A stretch of 64,000 bases of DNA from CAZGOM01 sp964542875 (GTDB taxonomy: Bacteria > Planctomycetota > Phycisphaerae > Phycisphaerales > Phycisphaeraceae), in assembly GCA_964542875.1 (NCBI GenBank), contig CAZIWA010000002.1, positions 41,851 through 105,850 on the forward strand. The letters are read 5' to 3'. Shown piece after piece: positions 1-8,138 of this stretch (positions are counted from its first letter, which is position 1; the number at the start of each line of letters is the position of its first letter). The notes under the pieces are model-generated. The model was not told the DNA's origin and made no database searches. It saw only the letters and a list, made by a program, of their open reading frames with translations. The translations under genes and the position numbers were made by a program.

Positions 1-262
1 GTCTTTTGTCCTTGTTTGATGATGTGAAACCCGCCCGCAATCCACTCAAGATCAACGCATTCCCAACGCTCAAACCATCGTTTCCGCAATCATCACGGAT
101 TGCCCGCACTTCAACCGACGCCCGATGTTCACTGAAAGTTCCAGAGACAATACTGAACTTTCACACAAGTAACCAGTCTTTTATTCAGTTACGAAATTCT
201 TACACCCTCACACCGGTGCCGTCCCTCTTGCCCCGCGCGGCCAAAAAAACAACCCACCCGCC

Positions 263-327
263 TCACGCCAAAAACCCGTTAGCCCGACGTGCAAACGAGG
301 GTCTTCGGGCGCCAGCCCGACCTCCCG
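263..327. repeat. Dispersed intergenic repeat B, copy 1
   Basis: About 65 bp that recur almost unchanged at 1855-1918. The shared core includes gttagcccgacgtgcaaacg followed by a GC-rich tail ending in cagcccgacctcccg. Both copies lie in gene-free DNA and in the same orientation. Similar short intergenic words are familiar from planctomycete genomes; function unknown. Confidence 0.8.
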
Positions 328-428
328 AAAACCGCCCAAAATCACACACACACCACTAAAAAGTCCAACCCACCGCCTCGCATAAAAAACCCCGTTAGCA
401 CAACGCTAGAACCAGTAATTCTGGGTGG

Positions 429-452
429 CATGCTCTCGTTTTCGTGAGCATG
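429..452. repeat. Palindromic intergenic element
   Basis: The 7-bp arms CATGCTC and GAGCATG flank a 10-nt loop. The element resembles the longer palindrome at 24727-24762, which also contains CATGCT and AGCATG arms around a cg-rich centre. Probably a REP-like unit; there is no T-tract to make it a classical terminator. Confidence 0.5.
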
Positions 453-693
453 TCTTCCTCTGTATCTGCGCTTTTTCTAAAGGGCCAAAGGCCCGCTGCT
501 TTGACTTTTCCGCCTCTTAACTTCGCGTCTTCGGGCGCACCCAACCTCCCGGAAAGCTTCACAAAAACCCCGCCACACCCCTCAACGCCAACCACCCCGG
601 GTGGCACGGCACGGCCCGCAGCAGTGCTGTGTCCGGGGCCGCACGCCAACAAAAAACCAACCCCAATCTTCACCCATCACTCAATCTGCCAGA

Positions 694-1602
694 TCATTGA
701 AACAACTCAGCCATCTGATCATCCACATACTCGGCATAGGTGCCTTCCGCGTAGCCTGAATTGTCGTAAAGATTCCGCGCCATCCGGTCGGTGTCGCCCC
801 AGATCGCCGCCAGATGCATCCACCGCGCCGAGCCATCCTTCAGCAGCGCATTGGAGCCTTCCGCTCCGCCAAAAGGCAGGTTGCTGGCCGCGTGGTTGGA
901 CCGGTACATCTCATACGGCGTCCCATCCTGGGGGCTCGCGTAAGGCGAACGCTGCCGGTCCATCAGCATGATGGATTTATTGCTTTGCGCCACCCCCCAC
1001 GTATTAGGCTGCTCCACGCGCCAGTTGAAGAAAAATCCCTTCCATTTGCGGGGAAAGCGCCAGTCTTCCTGGTAATACCCGCGCATGCCGTAGGTGCCCC
1101 AGTGCCAGCGCAGGTCGCCGTAATACCCCTGGGCATTGAAGCTGCCGTCCATGTGATTGCTGCCAAAACCCGCCTTGAGCGAATAATCCGTGCCGCCCCA
1201 GCGGTACTCGCCGCTCCCGGCCCAGTCATTTTTGCTCGTCTGGTACCGCGGGTCCGCCGACGGGCACGCAGTGATGCTCTTGGGAATGTACTCCGCCGCC
1301 GCCTTATTGGCCTCCCACATCCACGAATAGGTCATGTATACGTCGGAATACCACGTATCCATCTTCTGGCCCTGTCCTAGGCTGACGATGCCGGGGTAAT
1401 ACCCTTTGGTGTCCGTCGCATGGACATTAAGGGAAACGCCGTATTGCCTTTGATTTCCGAGGCACAGCGTTCTGCGTGCCGCTTCGCGGGCATTGCTCAT
1501 CGCAGGAAGGGTCATCGCCAGCAGCACCGCCACGATGCTGATCACCACCAGAAGCTCAATAAGTGAAAATCCCAAGCGGACAGGGCGTTGTTTGATTTTC
1601 AT
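694..1602 (-). CDS. Pseudopilin-like exported protein (prepilin-type N-terminal domain)
   Basis: 302 residues. The N-terminus has the type IV prepilin / type II pseudopilin signature: a short basic leader (MKIKQRPVRLG), then FSLIELLVVISIVAVLLAM, with processing expected between G11 and F12 and Glu at mature position 5. The remainder is a soluble domain rich in Trp and Tyr, and near the C-terminus the segment LLKDGSARW resembles the DG motif found at the end of many planctomycete pseudopilin-like proteins. Such proteins exist in many copies per planctomycete genome; their substrate or role is unknown. It stands alone on the minus strand, with repeat-bearing spacers on both sides. It is distantly related to the pair at 51798-53280, which are much closer to each other than to this one. 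Confidence 0.85.
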   Translation of the reverse strand: MKIKQRPVRLGFSLIELLVVISIVAVLLAMTLPAMSNAREAARRTLCLGNQRQYGVSLNVHATDTKGYYPGIVSLGQGQKMDTWYSDVYMTYSWMWEANKAAAEYIPKSITACPSADPRYQTSKNDWAGSGEYRWGGTDYSLKAGFGSNHMDGSFNAQGYYGDLRWHWGTYGMRGYYQEDWRFPRKWKGFFFNWRVEQPNTWGVAQSNKSIMLMDRQRSPYASPQDGTPYEMYRSNHAASNLPFGGAEGSNALLKDGSARWMHLAAIWGDTDRMARNLYDNSGYAEGTYAEYVDDQMAELFQ

Positions 1603-1736
1603 CGCGGCTCTTTCTTCTAATTTAATCTGAGATAGGAACGTACTTATTTAATCCAGCCTACATTCCAGGGCTACAACCGCAAGCGGCGATTTCATTCACA
1701 TGTTTGTTAAAACCGATTCTTGAGGCATCCCTTCCG

Positions 1737-1779
1737 GTAGGGTGGCGCCGAGTCCACGAGGCCCACCACGCCGCACCCC
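1737..1779 (-). repeat. Dispersed mosaic repeat A, copy 1
   Basis: Core agggtggcgccgagtc followed by a gaggcccaccacgccgc segment. Further copies lie at 2699-2747 (same orientation), 57521-57567 and 63418-63457 (opposite orientation). The bases after the core (accaaaaccgcaccacc, accggtg) also recur in the copies near 2.8 kb and 57.5 kb, so the repeated unit is longer than the core and mosaic. Confidence 0.8.
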
Positions 1780-1854
1780 AGACCCGTTGACACATCAGCC
1801 ACCAAAACCGCACCACCTCCACACCGGTGTCAACTCTAAAACTCCAATGCCCTC

Positions 1855-1918
1855 TCACGCCAAAAAATCGTTAGCCCGACGTGCAAACGAGGGTATTCGG
1901 GCGCAGCCCGACCTCCCG
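1855..1918. repeat. Dispersed intergenic repeat B, copy 2
   Basis: Near-identical to 263-327, with one substitution in the cttcgg/attcgg word and a 1-nt difference in the gcgccag/gcgcag word. It ends a few bases before the stop codon of the minus-strand gene at 1928. Confidence 0.8.
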
Positions 1919-1927
1919 CTCACGCCC

Positions 1928-2680
1928 TTAGGCATTTCGTCCTGCCTTCACAATGTGAGCCACCGGCAGCCAGCAGAATTGCCCTTTCACCGCACTCCAA
2001 TCAAAATTCCCGCATTGCGGAAATGAATCTGCATTCCAGTAACTCAACGGATTCTTCTCGTCCTTCGTAATGGCGCAAAAATAGACACGGTCTTCGCAGG
2101 TTAACAGCACCTCCAGAAATGCCTTATTGGCCTCGCTAATTTTCAATCGACGCCACGATCCGAACCGCGTTTCATCCTGCCGATCAGGGTGACCGTAAAA
2201 CGCCGTGTCTAATTGATAGACCTTTTTAAATTCGGGCGTTTCACAAATGTAGTGATCGCCCTCGTACTCTCGATGGCTTTTCGTCCGATGCAGATGGGCC
2301 ATCCGCCAGCACAGTTCGAGCTGGCCTTTGATCGTCGAATTGTAGGATTTGTTTTTGCAGCTCTCGGCATACTTTTCGTGCAGCTTGGTTTCCAGGAAGA
2401 CCATTGCCGGCTTGGGTTCTCTTACGAGAATCGCGCCGTCGGGGCATCCAAATCCTTCATTGCCGAAGTTCAGCTCGCTGTAAATTGTCATTTCCGGATG
2501 TGTTCCTCTCAGGTTCGCAAATGGATTGGCCATGCCGTCGGGAAATTGCAGATCCGCCAGAAAATCACCGGATTCCGTCGGTAAAGCCACAAACATGAAA
2601 TAAGACATGATCCCCCGTTCGCCATAGCATTGAAATCGTATGCGGTCGGAAACGCCCAGTTTCTCAAAGAATTCGGCCAT
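1928..2680 (-). CDS. Uncharacterised protein with a PD-(D/E)XK nuclease-like signature
   Basis: 250 residues from the ATG at 2680, which is preceded by GGAGAG five bases upstream. The frame stays open 27 codons further up, but those codons are dispersed repeat A, so I place the start here. The family is not one I can name. Residues E69, then CPDGA (D81), 15 residues later FLETK (E97, K99), then GQLELCW (Q120) match the order and spacing of the PD-(D/E)XK restriction-endonuclease fold: a metal-binding Asp, an E-x-K and a downstream Gln. Several Cys and Trp follow, without a clear zinc site. No signal peptide, so cytoplasmic. It is a solitary gene between repeats, with no methylase nearby. The nuclease reading is inference from the motif; a non-catalytic member of the fold remains possible. 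Confidence 0.6.
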   Translation of the reverse strand: MAEFFEKLGVSDRIRFQCYGERGIMSYFMFVALPTESGDFLADLQFPDGMANPFANLRGTHPEMTIYSELNFGNEGFGCPDGAILVREPKPAMVFLETKLHEKYAESCKNKSYNSTIKGQLELCWRMAHLHRTKSHREYEGDHYICETPEFKKVYQLDTAFYGHPDRQDETRFGSWRRLKISEANKAFLEVLLTCEDRVYFCAITKDEKNPLSYWNADSFPQCGNFDWSAVKGQFCWLPVAHIVKAGRNA

Positions 2681-3229
2681 CACATCTCTCCATTCCCGGT
2701 AGGGTGGCGCCGAGTCCTCGAGGCCCACCACGCCGCGCCCCAGACCCCTTGACCCCATCAATCACCAAAACCGCATCATTCTCAAACCGTTGCTCTTTTT
2801 CTACCTTCTCCTCTAAGCTCTGTCGCTTTCCTGCTCTACTGCACTTGTGTTCATCTATTTATTATTGCGGTTCTCCGCAATCGGCCCACCAAACCCGCAC
2901 CATCATCAAACCGGTGCCCATCCTTATCTTCATAATCTTCCCCCACGCAGGCGACCCACTTTCCTCACCCTTTCCGCCTCTTCACCTTCGCGTCTTCGCG
3001 CCTTAGCGGTAAAAGTTCTGCTCCGCTGTCGATCCTGATATACGGATTCAGCTCAAACGTCCGCAGGCCAAACTACGATAGATCGCCTCCGGGCCTTCAT
3101 GCCTGAAAAACACCCAGCCTTCCACGCCCTAAAAACCCAAACCACAAATTAAAATCGCAAATCTTGCCCTCAGCCCCGCTTTCCCACGCATTTCACCCCA
3201 AGTTCTTCCCATTCTGGTAACAACGTTCC
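2681..3229. other. Gene-free spacer with repeats
   Basis: No supportable gene. The spacer contains repeat A copy 2 (2699-2747) and a longer region to about 2935 that matches, in reverse complement, the purK-btaB spacer near 57.4-57.57 kb. It also holds the cttcgcgtcttcgcgcc word near 2990. The region from 2936 to the promoter at 3230 shows nothing I can interpret. Confidence 0.6.
2699..2935 (-). repeat. Dispersed mosaic repeat A, copy 2 (long form)
   Basis: The core at 2699-2747 is followed by segments (accaaaaccgcat, ctttttctaccttc, gcggttctccgcaat, gcccacc) that reappear in the same order, reverse-complemented, at 57390-57570. Variable DNA lies between the matching blocks, which marks it as mosaic. 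The core end lies directly upstream of the gene that starts at 2680. Confidence 0.75.
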
Positions 3230-3258
3230 TTGACGCTCCCCCCCATGACAAGTAAATT
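3230..3258 (+). promoter_or_regulatory. Putative sigma-70-type promoter
   Basis: TTGACG (3230-3235), a 17-bp spacer, then TAAATT (3253-3258). The expected transcript start near 3265 lies about 40 bases upstream of the ATG at 3307. Found by eye only. Confidence 0.45.
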
Positions 3259-3306
3259 GCCCATGCGTACCGTTGATTCCATGTGTCCCAAGAGGGAGTC
3301 GGTTTT

Positions 3307-5511
3307 ATGGTTGTACAGCGACGCTGGCTTGCCGGAGTTTCTGCATCGGTGATTCTTGCCGCTTCGCTTACGGCGTTCGGCCAGGCCAAGCAGGACCCCA
3401 AATCCCTTTGGCAAGACTTCAACCATTATGTCCGCGTTGCACGGCCCGACATGGCCGCCGCCACCGGCAATTCTCTCCTGGCGCTCTACCCTGAAGGCAA
3501 AGATGGCAACCGCCAACTGCTGGAAGTGGTCGAGAACGCTGGCGATTACGCCGATTTTGAAGCCACCCTCGAACGCGCTTCCCGCGTCGAGAAGCTCAAG
3601 CCCATCGCTGACAAAGTCATGAGCCGCCTCCAGGCCGCCCGTGTCGAACGCAGCAAGGAACCCGAACGGATCGTCGCTGACATCAAGCGCCTTGGCGAAG
3701 GTGAACGCGCTTACGCCAACGCCCTGGCCCGCCTGCGCGCCGCTGGCCCATACGCCACGCCGGAATTCCTCAAGGCCCTCGCCGACAAGGAAAACGCACG
3801 CCTTCACCCGTACATCATGCAGGCCATGGTCTCCATCGGCCGCCCCCTGATCTACCCGCTCTCTGAATCGCTCAACCAGCTTGAGCCCGTCACCCAGAGC
3901 CAGGTTGCCCAGGTTCTCGCCGACATCGGCTACCCGCTTTCCCTCCCGTACATCAAGCGCTCCATCGAAAACCCCGCAACCGATCCCGCTGCAAAGCAGA
4001 TCCTCCAGGCGGCCTTCGACCGTATCTCCGCGCCGCTCAACCATGTCCCCGGCAACGCAACGGCTTCCGAACTCTTCCTCACCCTCGCTGAAAACTACTA
4101 CAAGGCCAGCACCATCGGTGCCGCAGCCCCCGGTGTGGAATCCAGCGCAGGCACGGAAAACGGGATCATCTGGGAATACGACCGCACCGCGGGCCTCGTT
4201 CCCATCCCCGTCCCCAAAGCCATCTACGGCGACGTCCTGGCCATGCGTGCTTCCCGCGCCGCCCTGGAACTCAACCGCCAGCTCGACCGCGCCCTCAGCC
4301 TCTGGCTCATGGCCAACCTCCGCCGCGAAAACCGGCTCAACGGCGGCACCGACCTCAGCTACTCCTCCAAGTGGCAGGCCCCCATGTTCTACGTGGAAAT
4401 GGCAGGCCCCAGCCGCATCCATGACATCCTGGAAGGCGCCCTTAACGACAACGACCCCGTCCTGGCCCTCGACGCCATCGACGCGCTCTCCAAGACCGCA
4501 GGCACCGCAGCCCTCGTCAACAAAGAAGGCGGCGTCCAGCCCCTCCTGCGCTGCCTCTCCTACCCCGACCGTCGCGTCCGCTTCACCGCGGCCTTCGCCC
4601 TCTGCAACGCTCGGCCCACCGCGCTCTTCCCCGGTGCCAACCGCATCGTCCCCGTTCTCACCGAAGCCGTTCGCCAGGGTGATGTGAAGTACGCTCTCGT
4701 CATCGGCCGCGATACCGAAGACGCAAACAAGCTCGCCGCCGTCGCCACCGACATGGGCTACCAGGTCGTCGCCGGTGACTCCCTTGACGCAATCGCGCCC
4801 CAGATGGCCACCATCCCCGGCGTCGACATCGTCCTGGTCCACAAAGACCTCACCAACCTCCTTCGCACCAAGCAGCGCTTCAACGCTGACTACAAGCTCG
4901 CCGGCGTCCCCGTCATCGCGCTCGTCGAAGAAGGCCAGAAGCCCGAAGTCACCCGGTCCACCAAGAACCTGGGCACCGTCCTGGTCATGAACGAAACCTC
5001 CAAGCCCGAGGAAATCAAGACCGCCGCCGAAGGTGCACTCAAAGCCCTCGCAGGCCGCCAGATCACCGGCGAAGAAGCCGAAGTCTTCGCCACCCGCGCC
5101 CTTGGCATCCTTTACGAAATCGGTTCCGACCGCGCCAGCATCTTCAAGGTCTCCGAAGCACGCAACGCCCTCGTCGAAGCTTTGAACGACCCCCGCGAAA
5201 AGGTCGCTATCAAGGCCGGCGAAGTCCTCGCCCTCCAGGATGACCCCGAAGTCCAGCGCGCCCTCGGCAACGCCGCCCTTGACCCTGCCCGGCCCACCGA
5301 ACAGCGTCTGGCCCTCCTGGGCTCCCTGGCCACCAACGCCCGTTCCTACGGCAACCGGCTCAGCGAACTCCAGGTCGATAAGCTCATGCAGCTCATCAAG
5401 TCCAGCACGGGCGACCTGGCCATCGCCGCTGCCCGCGTCCACGGCGCCCTCACTCTCCCGACCAGCGACGTGGTCGAGCTGATCGCCGTCCCCCAGGCCA
5501 AGGCCCAGTAA
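3307..5511 (+). CDS. Exported HEAT-repeat protein with an internal pseudo-receiver domain
   Basis: 734 residues from the ATG at 3307, preceded by GAGGGAG; an ATG 24 bases upstream in frame has no such site. The N-terminus (MVVQRRWLAGVSASVILAA) is a Sec signal peptide ending near AFGQA. Residues about 30-450 and 580-734 are Ala/Leu-rich paired helices of HEAT type (for example MVSIGRPLIYPLSESL, VAIKAGEVLALQDD). Between them, residues about 459-580 read like a CheY-like receiver: ALVIGRDTEDANKLAAVATD, then VDIVLVHKDL, then GVPVIALVEE. The usual phospho-acceptor Asp is replaced by His512, so phosphotransfer is unlikely. A two-domain protein of this kind exported from the cytoplasm is unusual. 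A long open frame on the opposite strand is a codon-bias shadow. A strong terminator follows. Confidence 0.75.
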   Translation: MVVQRRWLAGVSASVILAASLTAFGQAKQDPKSLWQDFNHYVRVARPDMAAATGNSLLALYPEGKDGNRQLLEVVENAGDYADFEATLERASRVEKLKPIADKVMSRLQAARVERSKEPERIVADIKRLGEGERAYANALARLRAAGPYATPEFLKALADKENARLHPYIMQAMVSIGRPLIYPLSESLNQLEPVTQSQVAQVLADIGYPLSLPYIKRSIENPATDPAAKQILQAAFDRISAPLNHVPGNATASELFLTLAENYYKASTIGAAAPGVESSAGTENGIIWEYDRTAGLVPIPVPKAIYGDVLAMRASRAALELNRQLDRALSLWLMANLRRENRLNGGTDLSYSSKWQAPMFYVEMAGPSRIHDILEGALNDNDPVLALDAIDALSKTAGTAALVNKEGGVQPLLRCLSYPDRRVRFTAAFALCNARPTALFPGANRIVPVLTEAVRQGDVKYALVIGRDTEDANKLAAVATDMGYQVVAGDSLDAIAPQMATIPGVDIVLVHKDLTNLLRTKQRFNADYKLAGVPVIALVEEGQKPEVTRSTKNLGTVLVMNETSKPEEIKTAAEGALKALAGRQITGEEAEVFATRALGILYEIGSDRASIFKVSEARNALVEALNDPREKVAIKAGEVLALQDDPEVQRALGNAALDPARPTEQRLALLGSLATNARSYGNRLSELQVDKLMQLIKSSTGDLAIAAARVHGALTLPTSDVVELIAVPQAKAQ

Positions 5512-5548
5512 TCGGTCCTCGGTCCGCAGTCAACCCAAGTTGAATCCA

Positions 5549-5584
5549 AAAAGCGGTCGGGCTCATACGAGTCCGACCGCTTTT
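5549..5584 (+). terminator. Rho-independent terminator
   Basis: A 16-bp stem (one G-T wobble) closes an ATAC loop: aaaagcggtcgggctc / gagtccgaccgctttt. It starts 37 bases after the stop codon at 5511 and its right arm ends in TTTT. Confidence 0.9.
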
Positions 5585-5674
5585 CATTTCACCACCCAAC
5601 TCCTCACCGCCGACTCTTTCCACACCCGCATCAACCGCAGCTCCCGCCGTTCATAACTCCTTATTTTTGATTTT

Positions 5675-5696
5675 TACTACCACGTGGTAGTACCAC
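5675..5696. promoter_or_regulatory. Nested palindromes, probable operator
   Basis: TACTACCACGTGGTAGTA is a perfect 18-bp palindrome (5675-5692). Its right half is reused in a second perfect palindrome, GTGGTA-G-TACCAC (5684-5696). Three alternating half-sites in 22 bp suggest an operator for a dimeric regulator; the second palindrome fits the TGGT-N3-ACCA layout of FadR-type GntR regulators. It lies about 130 bp upstream of the DUF1015 gene and after the previous terminator. Confidence 0.55.
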
Positions 5697-5823
5697 ACGG
5701 AAAAGACCTCCTCATAGAGCTCAAAACCACTTCAAAAATAGCTTGATTGGCGTGCGGAGTGCCCTCACGTTATCTTGTTGAGCCCGGTTTTTGAACATAA
5801 ACCCGCCATCTGGGAGCCAGAAA

Positions 5824-7158
5824 ATGCCCCGAATCCAGCCAATTCCAGCGATTTCCTTCGTCCCGCCCGCCTCAGGTGACGTATCCGCCCTCATCGCCCC
5901 GCCCTACGACGTGCTGGATGAAAAAGGCAAAGCGGCGCTTTTGGCCAAAGACAGCCACAACATCGTTGCGGTCGATCTGCCTCACTTGCCCGCCAAAACT
6001 GTTGGCCCTGACGAGACTTACAGCAAGGCTGGCGAGCTCTACCGCGCTTGGATCGCTTCCGGCGTGCTTAAAAAGGCTTCAAAGCCAGCGCTTTTTGTCT
6101 ATCAGCAGACATATACGGCTAAAAATCAGGTGTTTAAGCGCCGTGGGCTCATCGCCAACGTCGCCGTGAAGCCTTTCGGCAAGGCAACCGACGGCCTTGG
6201 CGGCATTCATCCGCACGAACAGACGTTTTCCGGCCCAAAAGAGGACCGGATGAAGCTGATGAAGGCCACAAAGGCGCAATTATCGCCCATTTTCGGGATG
6301 TATTCCGACCCGCAGGACCAGGTCGGACCACTGCTTGCCAAAGTCATAAATGCCGGTAAGCCTGCTGTTTACGCCACCAGTTCCGGCGACAGCGTGCTTC
6401 ATGAGCTCTGGCCCGTCGAAGATCAGGCCGCCATCGCCGGCTTCACCGCAGCAGTCCAGGCACGGGAGATCTTCATCGCCGACGGCCATCACCGGTACAC
6501 CACCGCATTGAACTATAAGATTGGACTTGAAAAAGAGTTAGGTTCACTTCCTGAGGACCATCCGGCCAACAACTGCCTGTTTGTTCTGATCTCCCTCCAG
6601 GACCCGGGCATGATCATTCTTCCCACGCACCGGGTGCTTGGCTCCATGGGCAAGTACTCGTTTGAAGCCTTCAAGAAGGCCAGTGCACCTTATTTGAAGC
6701 TGGCGCCTTTCGCCGGTAAGTCTTTATCTGAATTTGAATTGGCGCTTCCGAAGGCGGGCCCGCACGCCATCGGGCTTTATGACCCGCGCAACCCCGGGCA
6801 GACGATGTGGATCGCCACAACTCTTGATGCCGACCCACTTAAGGAATCGCACAGCACGATGTCCAACGCCTGGCGCCAGCTCGATGTCGCCATTGTGCAA
6901 CACATCTACGTTGAGAAGATCTGTCAGGCCCAACTCTGCAATCCCGGCCAATCCGTGGCATGGAAGTTCCCGCACACGGCCGCCGAGTTTGACCACGACA
7001 CCCATGCCGATGGCTATCAGCTTGGTTTGATGGTCCAGCCGACTCCTCTTGATGCCGTTCGGCTGGTGAGTGAAGCGGGCGAACTGATGCCGCAAAAAAG
7101 CACTTTTTTCTATCCTAAGCTAGCCACTGGACTTGTCATCAATCCATTGGAAGCTTAA
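5824..7158 (+). CDS. DUF1015 family protein
   Basis: 444 residues from the ATG at 5824 (GGGAG nine bases upstream); an in-frame ATG 33 bases earlier lacks a site. Family signatures are present: IAPPYDVLDEKGK near the N-terminus (about 25-37), GGIHPHEQTF in the middle, and DGHHRYTTALNY at 220-231. DUF1015 proteins are widespread cytoplasmic proteins, often next to serine/phosphoserine metabolism genes; an archaeal relative is the free-serine kinase SerK, but whether bacterial members share that activity is not settled. No serine-pathway gene adjoins it here. No signal peptide. Control may run through the nested palindromes at 5675-5696. The family call is firm; the function is open. Confidence 0.85.
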   Translation: MPRIQPIPAISFVPPASGDVSALIAPPYDVLDEKGKAALLAKDSHNIVAVDLPHLPAKTVGPDETYSKAGELYRAWIASGVLKKASKPALFVYQQTYTAKNQVFKRRGLIANVAVKPFGKATDGLGGIHPHEQTFSGPKEDRMKLMKATKAQLSPIFGMYSDPQDQVGPLLAKVINAGKPAVYATSSGDSVLHELWPVEDQAAIAGFTAAVQAREIFIADGHHRYTTALNYKIGLEKELGSLPEDHPANNCLFVLISLQDPGMIILPTHRVLGSMGKYSFEAFKKASAPYLKLAPFAGKSLSEFELALPKAGPHAIGLYDPRNPGQTMWIATTLDADPLKESHSTMSNAWRQLDVAIVQHIYVEKICQAQLCNPGQSVAWKFPHTAAEFDHDTHADGYQLGLMVQPTPLDAVRLVSEAGELMPQKSTFFYPKLATGLVINPLEA

Positions 7159-7238
7159 GCTGGGACCCGTTGTTTTTACCGGGCCTCAATTTAATGTGTT
7201 TCCCTTGAATGACTGGCAATCAGTCAGCAGGATATTCC

Positions 7239-8138
7239 GTGAAAATTCCGAAATACTGGGCGCGTGGGACGTATTCTGATTCAAGCTCAACCAAAGGCGA
7301 AATATGCGCCTGGGGTTGGTCTGATATAAGCCAGGACGATGCCAAATCAGCCGCCGTCGAGCGCGCTAAACGGATCAGCCAGGCGTTAAATGACCCCGAT
7401 CGGGATGTCAAAGGCCTTCGCCGCGGGCAGGAATATGAATACGGCGCTTATCCGCTGCGCGAAGAAGTGATTGAAACGCTCAAAGACGATGCCGGAAATG
7501 TGATCGCCATGATCACCCGGAATCGGTACGGAGCGCTTGTCCTAAATACCACCCAAGTCTGTTTTGTGGATGTAGACTTTCCCGAGCCCACCTCCGCCGG
7601 GCTGGGTTTCTTTGACAAAATCAAGTGGTTCTTCAGTTCTTCAATGTACAAGGAGGCCAGCGAGGCGCTGGCGAAAAAGACCACCGATTCAATCGGTGCT
7701 TGGGCCAAGGCCCACCCTCACCAATCCTTTCGGCTCTACCGAACCGCAGCAGGTCTTCGGCTGCTGTTTACCGACCGGCTTTACGACCCCGTATCGCCTG
7801 AAGTGAACCAGTTATTTGAACAACTGGGCAGTGATCGTCTTTACAGGGCTCTGACCAAAAAACAGGAATGCTTCCGCGCGAGATTAACGCCTAAGCCATG
7901 GCGTTGTGGCGCGAGTTCGCCTGGAAACGGGTACCAATTCACCGCTGATGGCGCAGCGGGTGGAGTTAAATCAGAGCACGAGCGCTGGACGGTTGCGTAT
8001 GACAAAGCAGGAGAAGGGTTCGCCGTGTGTGAGCTTCTGAATTCATATGGCCAAGCGCCTGCTGACCCTGGGATTTCCCGGATGCTCTCGCTCCACGACG
8101 GCTATACGGTCAAGCGTCCGGGGCTGCCGTTGGCGTAA
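7239..8138 (+). CDS. Conserved hypothetical protein
   Basis: 299 residues from GTG at 7239, which has AGGA seven bases upstream; an ATG at 7209 in the same frame lacks a ribosome-binding site, so either start is possible. The N-terminal part (about 1-100) includes ARGTYSDSSSTKGEICAWGW and looks like a small sandwich domain. The C-terminal part contains FRLYRTAAGLRLLFTDRLYD and CFRARLTPKPWRCG, conserved-looking blocks that I have a sense of seeing in other bacterial hypothetical proteins but cannot attach to a function. There is no signal peptide or membrane segment. The 3' end overlaps the convergent gene at 8110-8532 by 29 bases. Confidence 0.65.
   Translation: MKIPKYWARGTYSDSSSTKGEICAWGWSDISQDDAKSAAVERAKRISQALNDPDRDVKGLRRGQEYEYGAYPLREEVIETLKDDAGNVIAMITRNRYGALVLNTTQVCFVDVDFPEPTSAGLGFFDKIKWFFSSSMYKEASEALAKKTTDSIGAWAKAHPHQSFRLYRTAAGLRLLFTDRLYDPVSPEVNQLFEQLGSDRLYRALTKKQECFRARLTPKPWRCGASSPGNGYQFTADGAAGGVKSEHERWTVAYDKAGEGFAVCELLNSYGQAPADPGISRMLSLHDGYTVKRPGLPLA

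Larger units (their letters stand above)
1..693. other. Gene-free, repeat-rich leading spacer
   Basis: I see no convincing gene here. Open frames exist on both strands but lack a plausible ribosome-binding site, a signal or a recognisable domain, and are rich in Pro, Ser, Thr and Arg as expected of chance frames. The stretch holds a dispersed repeat at 263-327 shared with 1855-1918, a palindrome at 429-452, and a short word (cttcgcgtcttcg) that recurs near 2990. It looks like a landing zone for short intergenic repeats downstream of the minus-strand gene that ends at 694. Confidence 0.6.

Noticed and set aside
6..971. Plus-strand open frames at 6-359 and 444-971
   Set aside because: Composition of chance frames, overlap with repeats and with the pseudopilin gene on the other strand, no start signal.
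2681..2761. N-terminal extension of the PD-(D/E)XK-like protein
   Set aside because: The extra codons are dispersed repeat A, and GGAGAG before the ATG at 2680 supports the shorter form.
3193..5442. A 749-codon open frame on the minus strand, opposite the HEAT-repeat gene
   Set aside because: Rich in Gly, Asp and Val with no domain, signal or ribosome-binding site. It arises because the plus-strand gene uses C/G in third positions; the plus frame has a signal peptide, promoter and terminator.
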